DNA of 64,000 bases from Hylemonella sp. (GTDB taxonomy: Bacteria; Pseudomonadota; Gammaproteobacteria; Burkholderiales; Burkholderiaceae_C), in contig NZ_JAPZSV010000005.1 in NCBI RefSeq assembly GCF_027532185.1, positions 1 to 64,000 of the forward strand. The letters run 5' to 3'. Below the pieces are notes generated by a model. The model did no database searches, was not told where the DNA came from, and saw only the letters and a list, made by a program, of their open reading frames with translations. Positions 40,913-49,828 of this stretch are shown piece by piece; the first letter of the stretch is position 1, and each line of letters starts with the position of its first letter. Both the position numbers and the translations under genes were made by a program.

Positions 40913-42382
40913 ATGACCGCCAAACTCGTCCAGGGCTACGAAGTCGTGATCGGCTTCGAAACGCACGCCCAGCTCTCCACCGAGAGCAAGATCTTCAGCC
41001 GCGCGCCCACGGCTTTCGGTGCCGAACCCAACACCCAGGCCTGCGCCGTGGACCTGGCCCTGCCCGGCACCCTGCCCGTGATGAACGTGGGCGCCGTCGA
41101 GCGCGCCATCCAGCTGGGCCTGGCCATCGGCTCGCACATCGCACCGCGCAGCATCTTTGCGCGCAAGAACTACTTCTATCCCGATCTGCCCAAGGGCTAC
41201 CAGATCAGCCAGTACGAGATTCCGGTCGTGCAGGGCGGCGAAATCAGCTTCTATCTCGGCGAGCAAAAAAGGACCGTGCGCCTGGTGCGCGCGCACCTGG
41301 AGGAAGACGCGGGCAAATCGCTGCACGAGGACTTCATCGGCCAGAGCGGCATCGACCTCAACCGCGCGGGCACGCCGCTGCTGGAGATCGTGACCGAGCC
41401 CGACATCCGCTCCAGCGAAGAAGCCGTGGCCTACGCCAAGGAGCTGCACAAGATCGTGACCTGGATCGGCATCTGCGATGGCAATATGCAGGAGGGCAGC
41501 TTCCGTTGCGACGCCAACGTCTCGGTGCGCAAGCCCGGGGCACCGCTGGGCACACGCCGCGAGATCAAGAACCTCAACAGCTTCAAGTTCATGCAGCAGG
41601 CCATCGACTACGAGGTGCGCTGGCAGATCGAGCAGATCGAGGACGGCAAAGCCATCGAGCAGGCCACCGTGCTCTTCGATCCCGACACGGGCGAGACCCG
41701 CGCCATGCGTACCAAGGAGGATGCGGCCGACTACCGCTACTTCCCGGACCCGGACCTGCCGCCGCTGGTAATCGCCGAAGAGTGGGTTGCGCGCGTGAAG
41801 GCGCAGATGCCCGAGCTTCCCCGCGCCATGGCCGCGCGCTTCGTAGCTGACTACGGCCTGCCGGAGTACGACGCGACGACGCTCACCCAGAGCAAGGCTA
41901 TGGCGGCGTACTTCGAGGCCACGACGCAAGCCTGCGGCCAGCCCAAGCTCGCAAGCAACTGGGTCATGGGTGAGGTGTCACGCCGATTGAACGCAGCGGA
42001 GAGAGGAATCGAGCAGGCTCTGGTCAGCCCAGACGCACTGGCGCTGATAATCAAGCGCATCAGCGACGGCACCATCTCCAACAACGCAGCGAAACAAGTA
42101 TTCGATCTGTTGTGGGCGGGTGGCCAGTTGCAGGGCAAGCCACACCACCCGGACTACGTTGATCGCATCATTGAGGAGCAAGGCCTCAAACAGATGAACG
42201 ACTCCGGCGCGCTAGAGAAGATCATCGATGAGGTCATCGCGGCCAATCCCGACAACGTGGCCCAGTTCAAGGCCGGCAAGGACAAGGCCTTCAACGCGCT
42301 CGTGGGCCAGGTCATGAAGGCCAGCAAGGGCAAGGCGAATCCGCAACAGGTCAACGACCTGCTGCGCAGCAAGCTGGCTTGA
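40913..42382 (+). CDS. gatB: Asp-tRNA(Asn)/Glu-tRNA(Gln) amidotransferase subunit B
   Basis: A 489-residue subunit that binds the mischarged tRNA and activates the acyl group. [32 protein letters not shown] and the [10 protein letters not shown] core are intact, followed by the helical and YqeY-like tail domain. A GGGAGG stands before the ATG at 40,913. Between about 41,770 and 42,240 the codon use changes sharply (AGA, ATA, CTA, CGA, GGA and many GCA/CAA appear) although the protein remains normal GatB, suggesting recombination with a related but different allele. Confidence 0.97.
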   Translation: MTAKLVQGYEVVIGFETHAQLSTESKIFSRAPTAFGAEPNTQACAVDLALPGTLPVMNVGAVERAIQLGLAIGSHIAPRSIFARKNYFYPDLPKGYQISQYEIPVVQGGEISFYLGEQKRTVRLVRAHLEEDAGKSLHEDFIGQSGIDLNRAGTPLLEIVTEPDIRSSEEAVAYAKELHKIVTWIGICDGNMQEGSFRCDANVSVRKPGAPLGTRREIKNLNSFKFMQQAIDYEVRWQIEQIEDGKAIEQATVLFDPDTGETRAMRTKEDAADYRYFPDPDLPPLVIAEEWVARVKAQMPELPRAMAARFVADYGLPEYDATTLTQSKAMAAYFEATTQACGQPKLASNWVMGEVSRRLNAAERGIEQALVSPDALALIIKRISDGTISNNAAKQVFDLLWAGGQLQGKPHHPDYVDRIIEEQGLKQMNDSGALEKIIDEVIAANPDNVAQFKAGKDKAFNALVGQVMKASKGKANPQQVNDLLRSKLA

Positions 42383-42413
42383 ACTCGGATGGGTCGCGCC
42401 GGCGGACGCGGCT

Positions 42414-43061
42414 TCAGTTGGCAGCGGGCGCGGCGATCTGGGCCCAGAGGAGCTGCAGACGCTGCAGCTCCTCGTCGAAACGGGCGTTCACGCGCACCAT
42501 CTCGGCGTCCTGGTCGGCAATGAAGCGTTCCTGCACGGACATGCTCTTCTCGTTGTCGTCCACCAGGCGGCGCAAGGAGGGCGGCACCTTGTCCGGATCC
42601 TTGGCATAGAACTCGAGCTCGGTGTCGAGTTCCTTGCGCTGGCGTTGCAGTTCCTTGACGCGGTTCAGCGCCGCCTGACGCACCACGGTGATCTGGGACA
42701 GGGCTTCGGCGCGTTCCTTGTCGTGCACGGAGCGGTTGGGGTAGCGCACCAGCAGGGCGCGCTCACGCCGCTTTTCCTCGGCCTGACGGGCACGCTCCTC
42801 GGCCTCGCGACGCTGCCGGGCCTCGAGCGCGGCGCGCTCGGGACCGGTCAGGGACGGCGGGACCACGGCGCGCACCGTGCCGCTGGGGTTGAGCAGCAGC
42901 TGCTCGCGGTCGGCGCATTCACGGATGGGGCGGTCGGAAGTGAGCTTGCGGCCCTTGGCGTCGACGCAGCTGTAGATGCCGCTGCTGGTCTGTGCCAGCG
43001 ACGGCAGGGCGTACGCGCCCAGCATCAGACCTGTCAGCACCACCCCAGCCAAACGCATCAT
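42414..43061 (-). CDS. DUF4124-domain protein (secreted, coiled-coil)
   Basis: A 215-residue exported protein with a signal peptide (about residues 1-22, ending SLAQTSS). A DUF4124-type N-terminal part (GIYSCVDAKGRKLTSDRP) is followed by a long Arg/Glu-rich coiled coil (ERAALEARQRREAEERARQA and on to about residue 200). The role is unknown. It starts 1 bp after the pyrE stop at a double ATG (43,061/43,058) with no strong ribosome site, so translational coupling to pyrE is likely. The frame extends to 43,280, but that part is inside pyrE. Confidence 0.82.
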   Translation of the reverse strand: MMRLAGVVLTGLMLGAYALPSLAQTSSGIYSCVDAKGRKLTSDRPIRECADREQLLLNPSGTVRAVVPPSLTGPERAALEARQRREAEERARQAEEKRRERALLVRYPNRSVHDKERAEALSQITVVRQAALNRVKELQRQRKELDTELEFYAKDPDKVPPSLRRLVDDNEKSMSVQERFIADQDAEMVRVNARFDEELQRLQLLWAQIAAPAAN

Positions 43062-43062
43062 T

Positions 43063-43764
43063 TCAAGTGTCCTGAACGCCATAGCGTTGTCGATAAGCGA
43101 GCACTCTTGCATGGTCGGCCGCGAGGCCGTCCTTGCTGTGCTGTTCCAAATACTGCAACAAATCCCCAAGCTCCGCAATGGCGGCAACCTGCAGGCCCAG
43201 CCGATTGCGGACATATTGCACAGCACTGTAGGGCACATCCTGACCGTTCTCGGTGGCCATCTCCTGTCTGTCCAGGGCAATCACCACGCCATGCGGCTGG
43301 GCACCGGCCGCTTCGATCAGGGCGATGGACTCACGCGCGGCGGTGCCAGCCGACATCACGTCGTCGACGATGAGCACGCGGCCCTTGAGCGGCGCCCCGA
43401 CCAGGGTGCCGCCCTCGCCATGGTCCTTGGCTTCCTTGCGGTTGTAGGCAAAGGGCACGTTACGCCCGCGCCGCGCCAGCTCCACGGCCAGGGCCGCACC
43501 CAGAGGAATGCCCTTGTAGGCCGGGCCGAAGATCATGTCGAACTCGATGCCGGAGGCGATCAGGCGGCGGGCATAGAATTCGGCCAGCCGGCCCAGCTTG
43601 GCGCCGTCATCGAAGAGGCCTGCATTGAAGAAGTAAGGAGACAGCCGGCCGGCCTTGGTCTTGAATTCGCCGAAGCGCAGCACGCCGCATGCGACCGCGA
43701 AAGCCACGAAATCCTGGGCCAGACTGTCCTGCCCTGCCACACCACCTGCCGTACCGCCTGCCAT
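43063..43764 (-). CDS. pyrE: Orotate phosphoribosyltransferase
   Basis: A 233-residue cytoplasmic enzyme that joins orotate and PRPP to orotidine monophosphate in pyrimidine synthesis. The PRPP motif VLIVDDVMSAGTA and FGPAYKGIPLG are intact, as are GEFKTKAGRLSPYFFN near the start and NRKEAKDHGEGG. The ATG at 43,764 shares bases with the ATG of the divergent exonuclease gene (CATG), leaving no intergenic space, so each promoter must lie in the other's coding region. Confidence 0.96.
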   Translation of the reverse strand: MAGGTAGGVAGQDSLAQDFVAFAVACGVLRFGEFKTKAGRLSPYFFNAGLFDDGAKLGRLAEFYARRLIASGIEFDMIFGPAYKGIPLGAALAVELARRGRNVPFAYNRKEAKDHGEGGTLVGAPLKGRVLIVDDVMSAGTAARESIALIEAAGAQPHGVVIALDRQEMATENGQDVPYSAVQYVRNRLGLQVAAIAELGDLLQYLEQHSKDGLAADHARVLAYRQRYGVQDT

Positions 43765-44566
43765 GGGAAAGTCCTTGTTCAAACTCGTCAGCCTCAACCT
43801 CAACGGCATTCGTTCAGCCACCAGCAAGGGGCTGGAAGCCTGGGTCGAGCAGACGCGGCCCGATTGTATGGGCGTGCAGGAGGTCAAGGCGCAGGCGCCG
43901 GACGTCGCCGGCAAGTTCGAGCAGCTAGCCGGCCTGCAGGGTTACTTCCATTACGCCGAGAAGAAAGGCTACTCGGGGGTGGGCCTCTACACGCGGCATG
44001 AACCCACCGAGGTGGTGACCGGGTTTGACGGCGGCGAGTTCGATGCCGAAGGCCGCTATGTGGAGTTGCGCTTCGACACGCCGCAGCGCAAGCTCTCGCT
44101 GATCAGCTGCTATTTCCCCAGCGGCTCCTCGGGCGAAGACCGCCAGGCCGCCAAGTACCGCTTCCTCGACCTGATCTACCCGCACCTGCAGCAGCTCAGA
44201 AAGCAGCGGGAGTTCATCCTCTGCGGCGACGTGAACATCGCCCACAAGGAGATGGACCTCAAGAACTGGAAGGGCAACCTCAAGAACTCGGGCTTCCTGC
44301 CTGAGGAACGCGCCTGGATGACCAGGACGCTGAGCGAAGGCGGCCTGGTCGACGTCTACCGCCAGCTGCAGCCCGAGGCCACCGATGCCGCCTACACCTG
44401 GTGGAGCAACCGCGGCCAGGCCTACGCCAAGAACGTAGGCTGGCGCATCGACTACCACCTGGCCACGCCCGCGCTGGCCGCGCTGGCGCGTCGGGAGTCG
44501 ATCTACAAGGGTGAGAAATTCAGCGACCACGCGCCGCTGACCATCGAGTATGAGCTCGGGCTCTGA
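43763..44566 (+). CDS. xth: Exodeoxyribonuclease III (AP endonuclease)
   Basis: A 267-residue endonuclease/exonuclease/phosphatase-fold enzyme that cleaves abasic sites and acts as a 3'-5' exonuclease and 3'-phosphatase. VSLNLNGIRSA, QEVKAQ, LCGDVNIAH (Asp-Asn pair) and FSDHAPLTIEY (Asp-His pair) mark the active site. The ATG at 43,763 is listed; the TTG at 43,775 giving MFKLVSLNLNG may be the real start and would relieve the overlap with pyrE. Its end overlaps the diguanylate cyclase start by 17 bp. Confidence 0.95.
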   Translation: MGKSLFKLVSLNLNGIRSATSKGLEAWVEQTRPDCMGVQEVKAQAPDVAGKFEQLAGLQGYFHYAEKKGYSGVGLYTRHEPTEVVTGFDGGEFDAEGRYVELRFDTPQRKLSLISCYFPSGSSGEDRQAAKYRFLDLIYPHLQQLRKQREFILCGDVNIAHKEMDLKNWKGNLKNSGFLPEERAWMTRTLSEGGLVDVYRQLQPEATDAAYTWWSNRGQAYAKNVGWRIDYHLATPALAALARRESIYKGEKFSDHAPLTIEYELGL

Positions 44567-46142
44567 GCCCACCAGAACTGTGCGCGACGCTCCAGCCCCG
44601 CCCTCCGCTCCGCATGAGGGGCCTGGGCGGCATGCGCAGGTGAAGCTCGCACCCGCACTTCCCGACAGGCCGCGCGGCCTGTACGCCGCCGTGCTGCTCT
44701 TTCTGTTCGTGCTCGGCAGCTGGCTGGCCTGGGACCTGTGGCGCGAGCGTGAGCGCACACTGGAACTGGCGGCCCGCCTGGTCATGCAGAAAAGCCAGTT
44801 CTTGGCCCGTGCCTTCGGCGACACCTTCCTCGCAGCAGACTATGTGCTGCGCGACGTGCTGGGCCATGTCCGCCTGGACCGAGACCTGCGCTATCCCGAC
44901 CCCGACGCCGATCGCCGCCAGAGCATCGAGGGCCTGCTGCGCCTCAAGGCTGCGACGATACCGGTGCTCGAGGACGTGGCGTTGTTCAACCGCGACTGCA
45001 TCTTCACCGCCTTCGCCAAGGGCAACTTTTACGGCCGACGCAGCACGCAGCGTTTCTGCACCGACCTGCAGGTCGGCCCCGGCGAAAGGCTGCACCTGCA
45101 GTATCTGCCGGCGGAGCGTTCGGCCTCCAAACGCCCGGTGGTGGTGATGGCGCGCACGGTCGGAGATGCCCAGGGCCGGCTGCTCGGCGGCGCGCTGGCC
45201 GTGCTCGACCTGCAGTATGCGCAGAACTGGCTGGCCAGCTTCGATGTCGATCCGCAGGACAACGTGAGCCTGCTGGATACCGATGGCGTCCTGCTGGCGC
45301 GCATCCCTCCCCTGCCCCAGACCATCGGACAGCGCATGACCCCCACCCCGACCCAGCTGCCCTTCAGCGAGCTCGTCGGCGTGACCACTTTCACGGACCC
45401 CTCGCCTGCAGACGGCCGTGTGCGCGTGTACGGCGCCTCGCGGCTGGGTGAGTTCCCCCTGGTGGCGCTCGTGGGCTTCGACCGCAGCACGGTACTGCAA
45501 GGCTGGCGTCACCGTGCGTGGCAGCTCCTGGCCGGCTATGTCGTGCTGTGTGCACTGACCCTGCTCATGCTGCGCATCCAGCTCGCCATGCTGCACCAGC
45601 GCGAGGAGCTGCGCGCGCTGGCCACCACCGACGCACTGACCGGCATCGCCAACCGCGGCCATCTGATGAACGCCGGCGCGCAGGAGTACGCACGTGCGCG
45701 ACGCTACGGCCAGGACCTGGCCGTGCTCATGCTCGACATCGACCGCTTCAAGTCGGTCAACGACCGCTGGGGCCATCCCACAGGCGACCAGGTGATCCGC
45801 GTCGTGGCGCAGACCCTGCGCTCGCTGGCGCGCGGCCAGGACCTTGGGGGCCGCCTGGGCGGCGAGGAGTTCGCGCTGCTGCTGCCAGCCACCTCGCTGG
45901 CGGGCGCCCGCATCATTGCCGAACGGCTGCGCCAAAGCGTGCAGGACAGCGAGAGCGTACGCACCGCAGACGGTGAGGTCGTGCGCGTGACGGTCAGCAT
46001 CGGTGTGGCCGCGCTGACCGCCCAGGACACGGACTTCGACAGCGTGCTGCAACGCGCCGACCGTGCCCTCTACCTGGCCAAGGACGGCGGGCGCAACCGC
46101 GTGGCGCTGCTCGAAGGCGACGCCGCGGCGAGCCTGGGTTAG
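44550..46142 (+). CDS. Membrane-bound diguanylate cyclase (periplasmic sensor + GGEEF)
   Basis: A 530-residue protein: an N-terminal membrane helix (about 43-62), a periplasmic sensor of the PDC/dCACHE type (about 63-320), a second helix (about 330-350), and a GGDEF domain. The active-site motif is GGEEF, preceded five residues earlier by RGQD, a valid RxxD inhibitory site, so it should make cyclic di-GMP with product feedback. No EAL domain is present. Its start lies 17 bp inside the end of the exonuclease gene, and its stop overlaps the convergent DUF3422 gene by 4 bp. Confidence 0.92.
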   Translation: MSSGSEPTRTVRDAPAPPSAPHEGPGRHAQVKLAPALPDRPRGLYAAVLLFLFVLGSWLAWDLWRERERTLELAARLVMQKSQFLARAFGDTFLAADYVLRDVLGHVRLDRDLRYPDPDADRRQSIEGLLRLKAATIPVLEDVALFNRDCIFTAFAKGNFYGRRSTQRFCTDLQVGPGERLHLQYLPAERSASKRPVVVMARTVGDAQGRLLGGALAVLDLQYAQNWLASFDVDPQDNVSLLDTDGVLLARIPPLPQTIGQRMTPTPTQLPFSELVGVTTFTDPSPADGRVRVYGASRLGEFPLVALVGFDRSTVLQGWRHRAWQLLAGYVVLCALTLLMLRIQLAMLHQREELRALATTDALTGIANRGHLMNAGAQEYARARRYGQDLAVLMLDIDRFKSVNDRWGHPTGDQVIRVVAQTLRSLARGQDLGGRLGGEEFALLLPATSLAGARIIAERLRQSVQDSESVRTADGEVVRVTVSIGVAALTAQDTDFDSVLQRADRALYLAKDGGRNRVALLEGDAAASLG

Positions 46143-47467
46143 GCCCGGTTGCGCAGTTTCTGGTGGATGCGCCGCGTGGTGCGCCACACGGCCCAGAGCA
46201 CCAGCGGGATCAGCGCCCCGGTGGCGATCTCCACGTTGAGCGGCACGCCTGCGGCCTTCACAGCCTTGACGGCATAGAGCAACAGGCTGACCACGTAATA
46301 GGAGATGGCCGCGATCGACAGGCCTTCCACCGTGGTCTGCAAGCGCAGCTGCAGTTCCTGCCCGCGCGTGAGCTTTTCCAACAGCTGCTGGTTCTGCGCC
46401 TCGGTGGCGATGTCCACGCGCGTGCGCAGCAGGGCGCTGGTGCGCGCCACGCGCTCGGACAGGGACGTCAGGCGCTGGGACGTGGCCGCCACCGTGGCCA
46501 TGGCCGGCGAAAGCCGGCGTTGCATGAACTCACCCACCGTCTGCGTACCGGGCACCGGCTGCTCGCGCAGCTCGGCCAGGCGCTGGCGCACCAGGGTGTC
46601 GTAGGCGCGCGTGGCAGCGAAGCGGTAGTCGTTCTCGGCCGTGGCGCGTTCGATGCGCGCAGCCAGCGCCACCAGGGTGTCGAGCAGCTCCTGCTCGGAG
46701 GCAGACTTGTACTCCAGCCGTGCGGTGATGTCGGCCAGGCGGCCTTCGGCCTCGCCCAGCATGGCCCCCAGGCCCTTGGCCACGGGCAGGCCGCGCAGCG
46801 CCATGAGGCGGTAGGTTTCCAGCTCCAGCAGGCGCTGCGAGATGCGACCGGCGCGGGTTTCCGTGGTGGAGGGCGGCGCCAGCACCAGGATGCGCTCAAA
46901 GCCGCAGTCGCGCAGCTGGAAGTCGGTCACGGCCCAGGAATGCCCGTTGTTGCCCATGACCGAGGCCACGACGGTGCGGTCACCGAACCAGCGCCGCGCC
47001 TGCGCCATCGTCGCGTCGCAGGGCTTGAGCTCGCTGTGCACCATGGCCAGCTGGATGGCCGCAATGGTGCGCCCCGGTATATCGCGCAGCCAGGCGGGCG
47101 CCACCACGAGTTCGCCGGTGAGATCCGGCTCGCTCGCCCCGAGCGCGGCCTGCGCCGGCAGGGGCTGGACGATGGAGTAACGCGTGAACTCGGTGTGGCG
47201 CTCCCACTTGACGGTGTAGCCCTCGAAGCGCAGGCGCAGGAAATTGCCGTGCAGCTGCTCGGGCAGCAAGTCCTGCTGACCCGGCAGGCGACGCAGGTGC
47301 TCGCACTCCTGCTCGCGGCTGACACCTTCATTGAGCACGGCCACATAGATCACCAGCGCCGGCAGGCGGATGCGCGCCGGCGGGCGGGCGTGGACCTCGT
47401 TGTGCAGAAGGTCGCGCTGGGCGTCGTCATCCGGCAGGAGACGGGAGGTTGGGGCGTTCGGGCTCAT
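46139..47467 (-). CDS. DUF3422 family membrane-anchored protein
   Basis: A 442-residue protein of the DUF3422 family, found mainly in beta- and alphaproteobacteria and of unknown function. The N-terminal part NEVHARPPARIRLPALV and the core WVERHTEF/ERHTEFTRYS region are typical. A helical middle part is followed by two C-terminal membrane helices (SIAAISYYVVSLLLYAV and GALIPLVLWAVW). The ATG at 47,467 is preferred to the open frame up to 47,509. It is divergent from the metallo-hydrolase gene. Confidence 0.85.
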   Translation of the reverse strand: MSPNAPTSRLLPDDDAQRDLLHNEVHARPPARIRLPALVIYVAVLNEGVSREQECEHLRRLPGQQDLLPEQLHGNFLRLRFEGYTVKWERHTEFTRYSIVQPLPAQAALGASEPDLTGELVVAPAWLRDIPGRTIAAIQLAMVHSELKPCDATMAQARRWFGDRTVVASVMGNNGHSWAVTDFQLRDCGFERILVLAPPSTTETRAGRISQRLLELETYRLMALRGLPVAKGLGAMLGEAEGRLADITARLEYKSASEQELLDTLVALAARIERATAENDYRFAATRAYDTLVRQRLAELREQPVPGTQTVGEFMQRRLSPAMATVAATSQRLTSLSERVARTSALLRTRVDIATEAQNQQLLEKLTRGQELQLRLQTTVEGLSIAAISYYVVSLLLYAVKAVKAAGVPLNVEIATGALIPLVLWAVWRTTRRIHQKLRNRA

Positions 47468-47554
47468 GCGCCAGATTGTGCCGCGACCGGACCGGCTCGC
47501 GCCATGCACAATTGTGTCTGGCTCCCTTCACCATCCACTGTCTTGCCCCCGGCC

Positions 47555-48193
47555 ATGCTCCAGTACCTGACCGTCCCCGTCACCGCCTTCGAACAGAACT
47601 GCTCCATCGTCTGGTGCGACGAAACCATGGAGGCCGCCGTGATCGACCCGGGCGGCGACCTGCCGCGCATCACGGCCGAAGCGGCGCGCCTGGGCGTCAC
47701 GCTCAAGGCCATCTGGCTGACCCACGCCCACATCGACCACGCCGGCGGGACGGCCGAGCTGGCCCGCCAGCTCCAGCTGCCCATCATCGGCCCGCACCCG
47801 GGCGACCAGTTCTGGATCGACCAGCTGGCCGAGCAGAGCCGCATGTTCCGCTTCCCGCAATCCGAACGCTTCACGCCCACCCGCTGGCTGGCCGACGGTG
47901 ACACGGTGAGCATCGGCAAATGCACCCTGAACGTGCGCCACTGCCCGGGCCACACCCCCGGTCATGTGGTCTTCCACTCGCCCGAAGCTCAGCGGGCCTT
48001 CGTCGGCGATGTGCTGTTTGCCGGCTCAATCGGTCGCACCGATTTCCCCCAGGGCAACCACGGCGACCTGATCCGCAGCATCACCGAGCGTCTGTGGCCC
48101 ATGGGCAACGACACGGTTTTCATCCCCGGTCACGGCCCCGAAAGTAGCTTCGGCCGCGAGCGCCAGACGAATCCTTTTGTGGGCGGGACGTAA
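47555..48193 (+). CDS. Metallo-beta-lactamase-fold hydrolase (glyoxalase II-like)
   Basis: A 212-residue metallo-hydrolase. The metal motif is T-H57-A-H59-I-D61-H62, with HCPGHTPGH, FVGDVLFAG and FIPGHGPES supplying the other ligands. It resembles the YcbL/GloB-type group, which cleaves thioesters, though the family also includes lactamases and nucleases. MLQYLTVPVTAFEQNCSIVW is the usual start. The frame is open far upstream, but that stretch belongs to the opposite DUF3422 gene. Confidence 0.92.
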   Translation: MLQYLTVPVTAFEQNCSIVWCDETMEAAVIDPGGDLPRITAEAARLGVTLKAIWLTHAHIDHAGGTAELARQLQLPIIGPHPGDQFWIDQLAEQSRMFRFPQSERFTPTRWLADGDTVSIGKCTLNVRHCPGHTPGHVVFHSPEAQRAFVGDVLFAGSIGRTDFPQGNHGDLIRSITERLWPMGNDTVFIPGHGPESSFGRERQTNPFVGGT

Positions 48194-48321
48194 GCGCCCG
48201 CTACTGTCTTTCCAGACATGTTGCAGCGCCGCACAGAGACCATGGGCGGCACTGTAGTAACCCCCCGGAACTGCCGATGTTTCCGAATAATCAATCCCAG
48301 TGTTGAATTCGAGGAACTGTC

Positions 48322-48894
48322 ATGTTTTCCCTGCGCGCCCGTCGGCTGGCGCTGGCCATCCTTTCCATGGCGGCCACCCTGTCGACGGCTCAAACCCTGA
48401 GCACGAGCCCCAGCCCGCACGGCCTGGGCTCCGGCTTGTCATGGAGTCTGCGCAGCGACTACACCCCCGGCCTCAAGTGGCACGCGCCTGAGCCGCGTAC
48501 CGAACTCGGCACGCTGGCCGACCAGCAGCGCACCAGCCTCTACGCCGATTGGTTCCCGTTCACAGGCCACGGCTTTCGGGTCGTGGGGGGCCTGACCCTC
48601 AACGACACCTGGAGCAATCCGCTGGGCGGTACCCAGGCCCTCAGCGGCGCCTACCAGCTGCGCCCCCGGACCACGACCTACCTGGGCATCGGTTATGGCT
48701 CGCACGGCGTGTCGGGCAAGGGCCTGGGCTTTTACGCCGACATGGGGGTCTCGATGGGCACGGCCTCCGAAGGCGACCTTGGCCTGAACGGCATGCCGGC
48801 CACCGGCTTCGAGGGCTGGCGCACCCAGCAGAATGGCTGGCTGGGCTTTCGCTACCTGCCCAGCGTCTCGCTGGGCCTGATCTACCGCTACTGA
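48322..48894 (+). CDS. Small secreted, probably outer-membrane beta-barrel protein
   Basis: A 190-residue precursor of unknown function. A signal peptide (about residues 1-23, STAQ) is followed by alternating hydrophobic strands such as GHGFRVVGGLTLND, TTYLGIGYGSHGVSG and LGFYADMGVSMG, and it ends LGLIYRY with a C-terminal aromatic residue, as in outer-membrane barrels. AGGAA lies 6 nt before the ATG. No family was recognised; a porin-like or OmpW-like role is only a guess. Confidence 0.75.
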   Translation: MFSLRARRLALAILSMAATLSTAQTLSTSPSPHGLGSGLSWSLRSDYTPGLKWHAPEPRTELGTLADQQRTSLYADWFPFTGHGFRVVGGLTLNDTWSNPLGGTQALSGAYQLRPRTTTYLGIGYGSHGVSGKGLGFYADMGVSMGTASEGDLGLNGMPATGFEGWRTQQNGWLGFRYLPSVSLGLIYRY

Positions 48895-48932
48895 GCCCCT
48901 GCTCACGCTCACGCAGGAGCGGCGGGCAGACG

Positions 48933-49790
48933 CTAGCTTTTCCCCTTGCGGGCCCGCTCGTAAAGCGGCATCACCTTGGGCAGGTTCTGCTCGATCTCGG
49001 CGATGCGCGTCTTGCCCGCCGGGTGGGTGGACAGCCACTGCGGCGGCGCCCCCTTGCTGGCGGCACTCATCTTCTGCCAGAGCGTCACCCCGGCGCGCGG
49101 GTCGTAGCCGGCGCGCGCGGCCAGCTCCATGCCGACAAGGTCGGCCTCGGTCTCGTCGCTGCGGCTGAAGCTCAGGCGGGCCAGACCGGCCCCCCCGCGG
49201 GCGGCCGTATCGGTCAGCTGGGGGTCGATGCCCAGCCAGGCCGAGAGCACGGCACCGAGCACGCGCGCACCGCCTTCGGTCGCCACCCCCTTGGCCAGGC
49301 GTTCGCGCGCATGCTCGCGCAGGGCATGGGCGACCTCATGGCCCATGATCATCGCCACCTCGTCATCGCTGAGCTGGAGCTGATCGAGTATGCCCGTGAA
49401 GAAGGCGATCTTGCCGCCCGGCATGCAGAAGGCGTTGATCTGGGGCGACCGGATCAGGATGACGGACCACTTCCAATCCTTGGCGCGTGGGTTCCAGGCC
49501 AACGCGTGGGGAATGATCTTTCGGGCGATACCCTGCAGGCGCAGCACCTCGGGATGGTCGCGCGGCAGCAAGGCCTGCTGGCCCGCCGCCTGCTTCTGGA
49601 TCTGCAGATACTGCAACTCGGCCTTCTTTTCGATCTCCTCCGCCGAAACCAGCTTGGTGAAGACAGAGTTCTTGCCCACGTCCACACCTTCGCGTTGTGG
49701 CTCGGAGCGATCACTGCAGGCGACCAGCAAGGCCGCAGCCAACAGCAGGGCTCTGCGACGCACCAAGACGGTATGTTTTGTGGGTTCCAT
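48933..49790 (-). CDS. M48 family metalloprotease, lipoprotein
   Basis: A 285-residue zinc protease of the M48 (BepA/LoiP-like) family. A lipoprotein signal ends in LVAC (C25), placing it on a periplasmic membrane face. The catalytic site is H151-E-V-A-H155, with the downstream Glu in SDETEADLVG. Such enzymes clean up outer-membrane proteins. The second half has no TPR repeats, so it is closer to LoiP than to BepA in build. It is divergent from the AmpG-like gene with 38 bp between. Confidence 0.9.
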   Translation of the reverse strand: MEPTKHTVLVRRRALLLAAALLVACSDRSEPQREGVDVGKNSVFTKLVSAEEIEKKAELQYLQIQKQAAGQQALLPRDHPEVLRLQGIARKIIPHALAWNPRAKDWKWSVILIRSPQINAFCMPGGKIAFFTGILDQLQLSDDEVAMIMGHEVAHALREHARERLAKGVATEGGARVLGAVLSAWLGIDPQLTDTAARGGAGLARLSFSRSDETEADLVGMELAARAGYDPRAGVTLWQKMSAASKGAPPQWLSTHPAGKTRIAEIEQNLPKVMPLYERARKGKS

Positions 49791-49828
49791 AGGACTGAAG
49801 GTCAGAAGCTGCGCTTATTATTCCTGGC

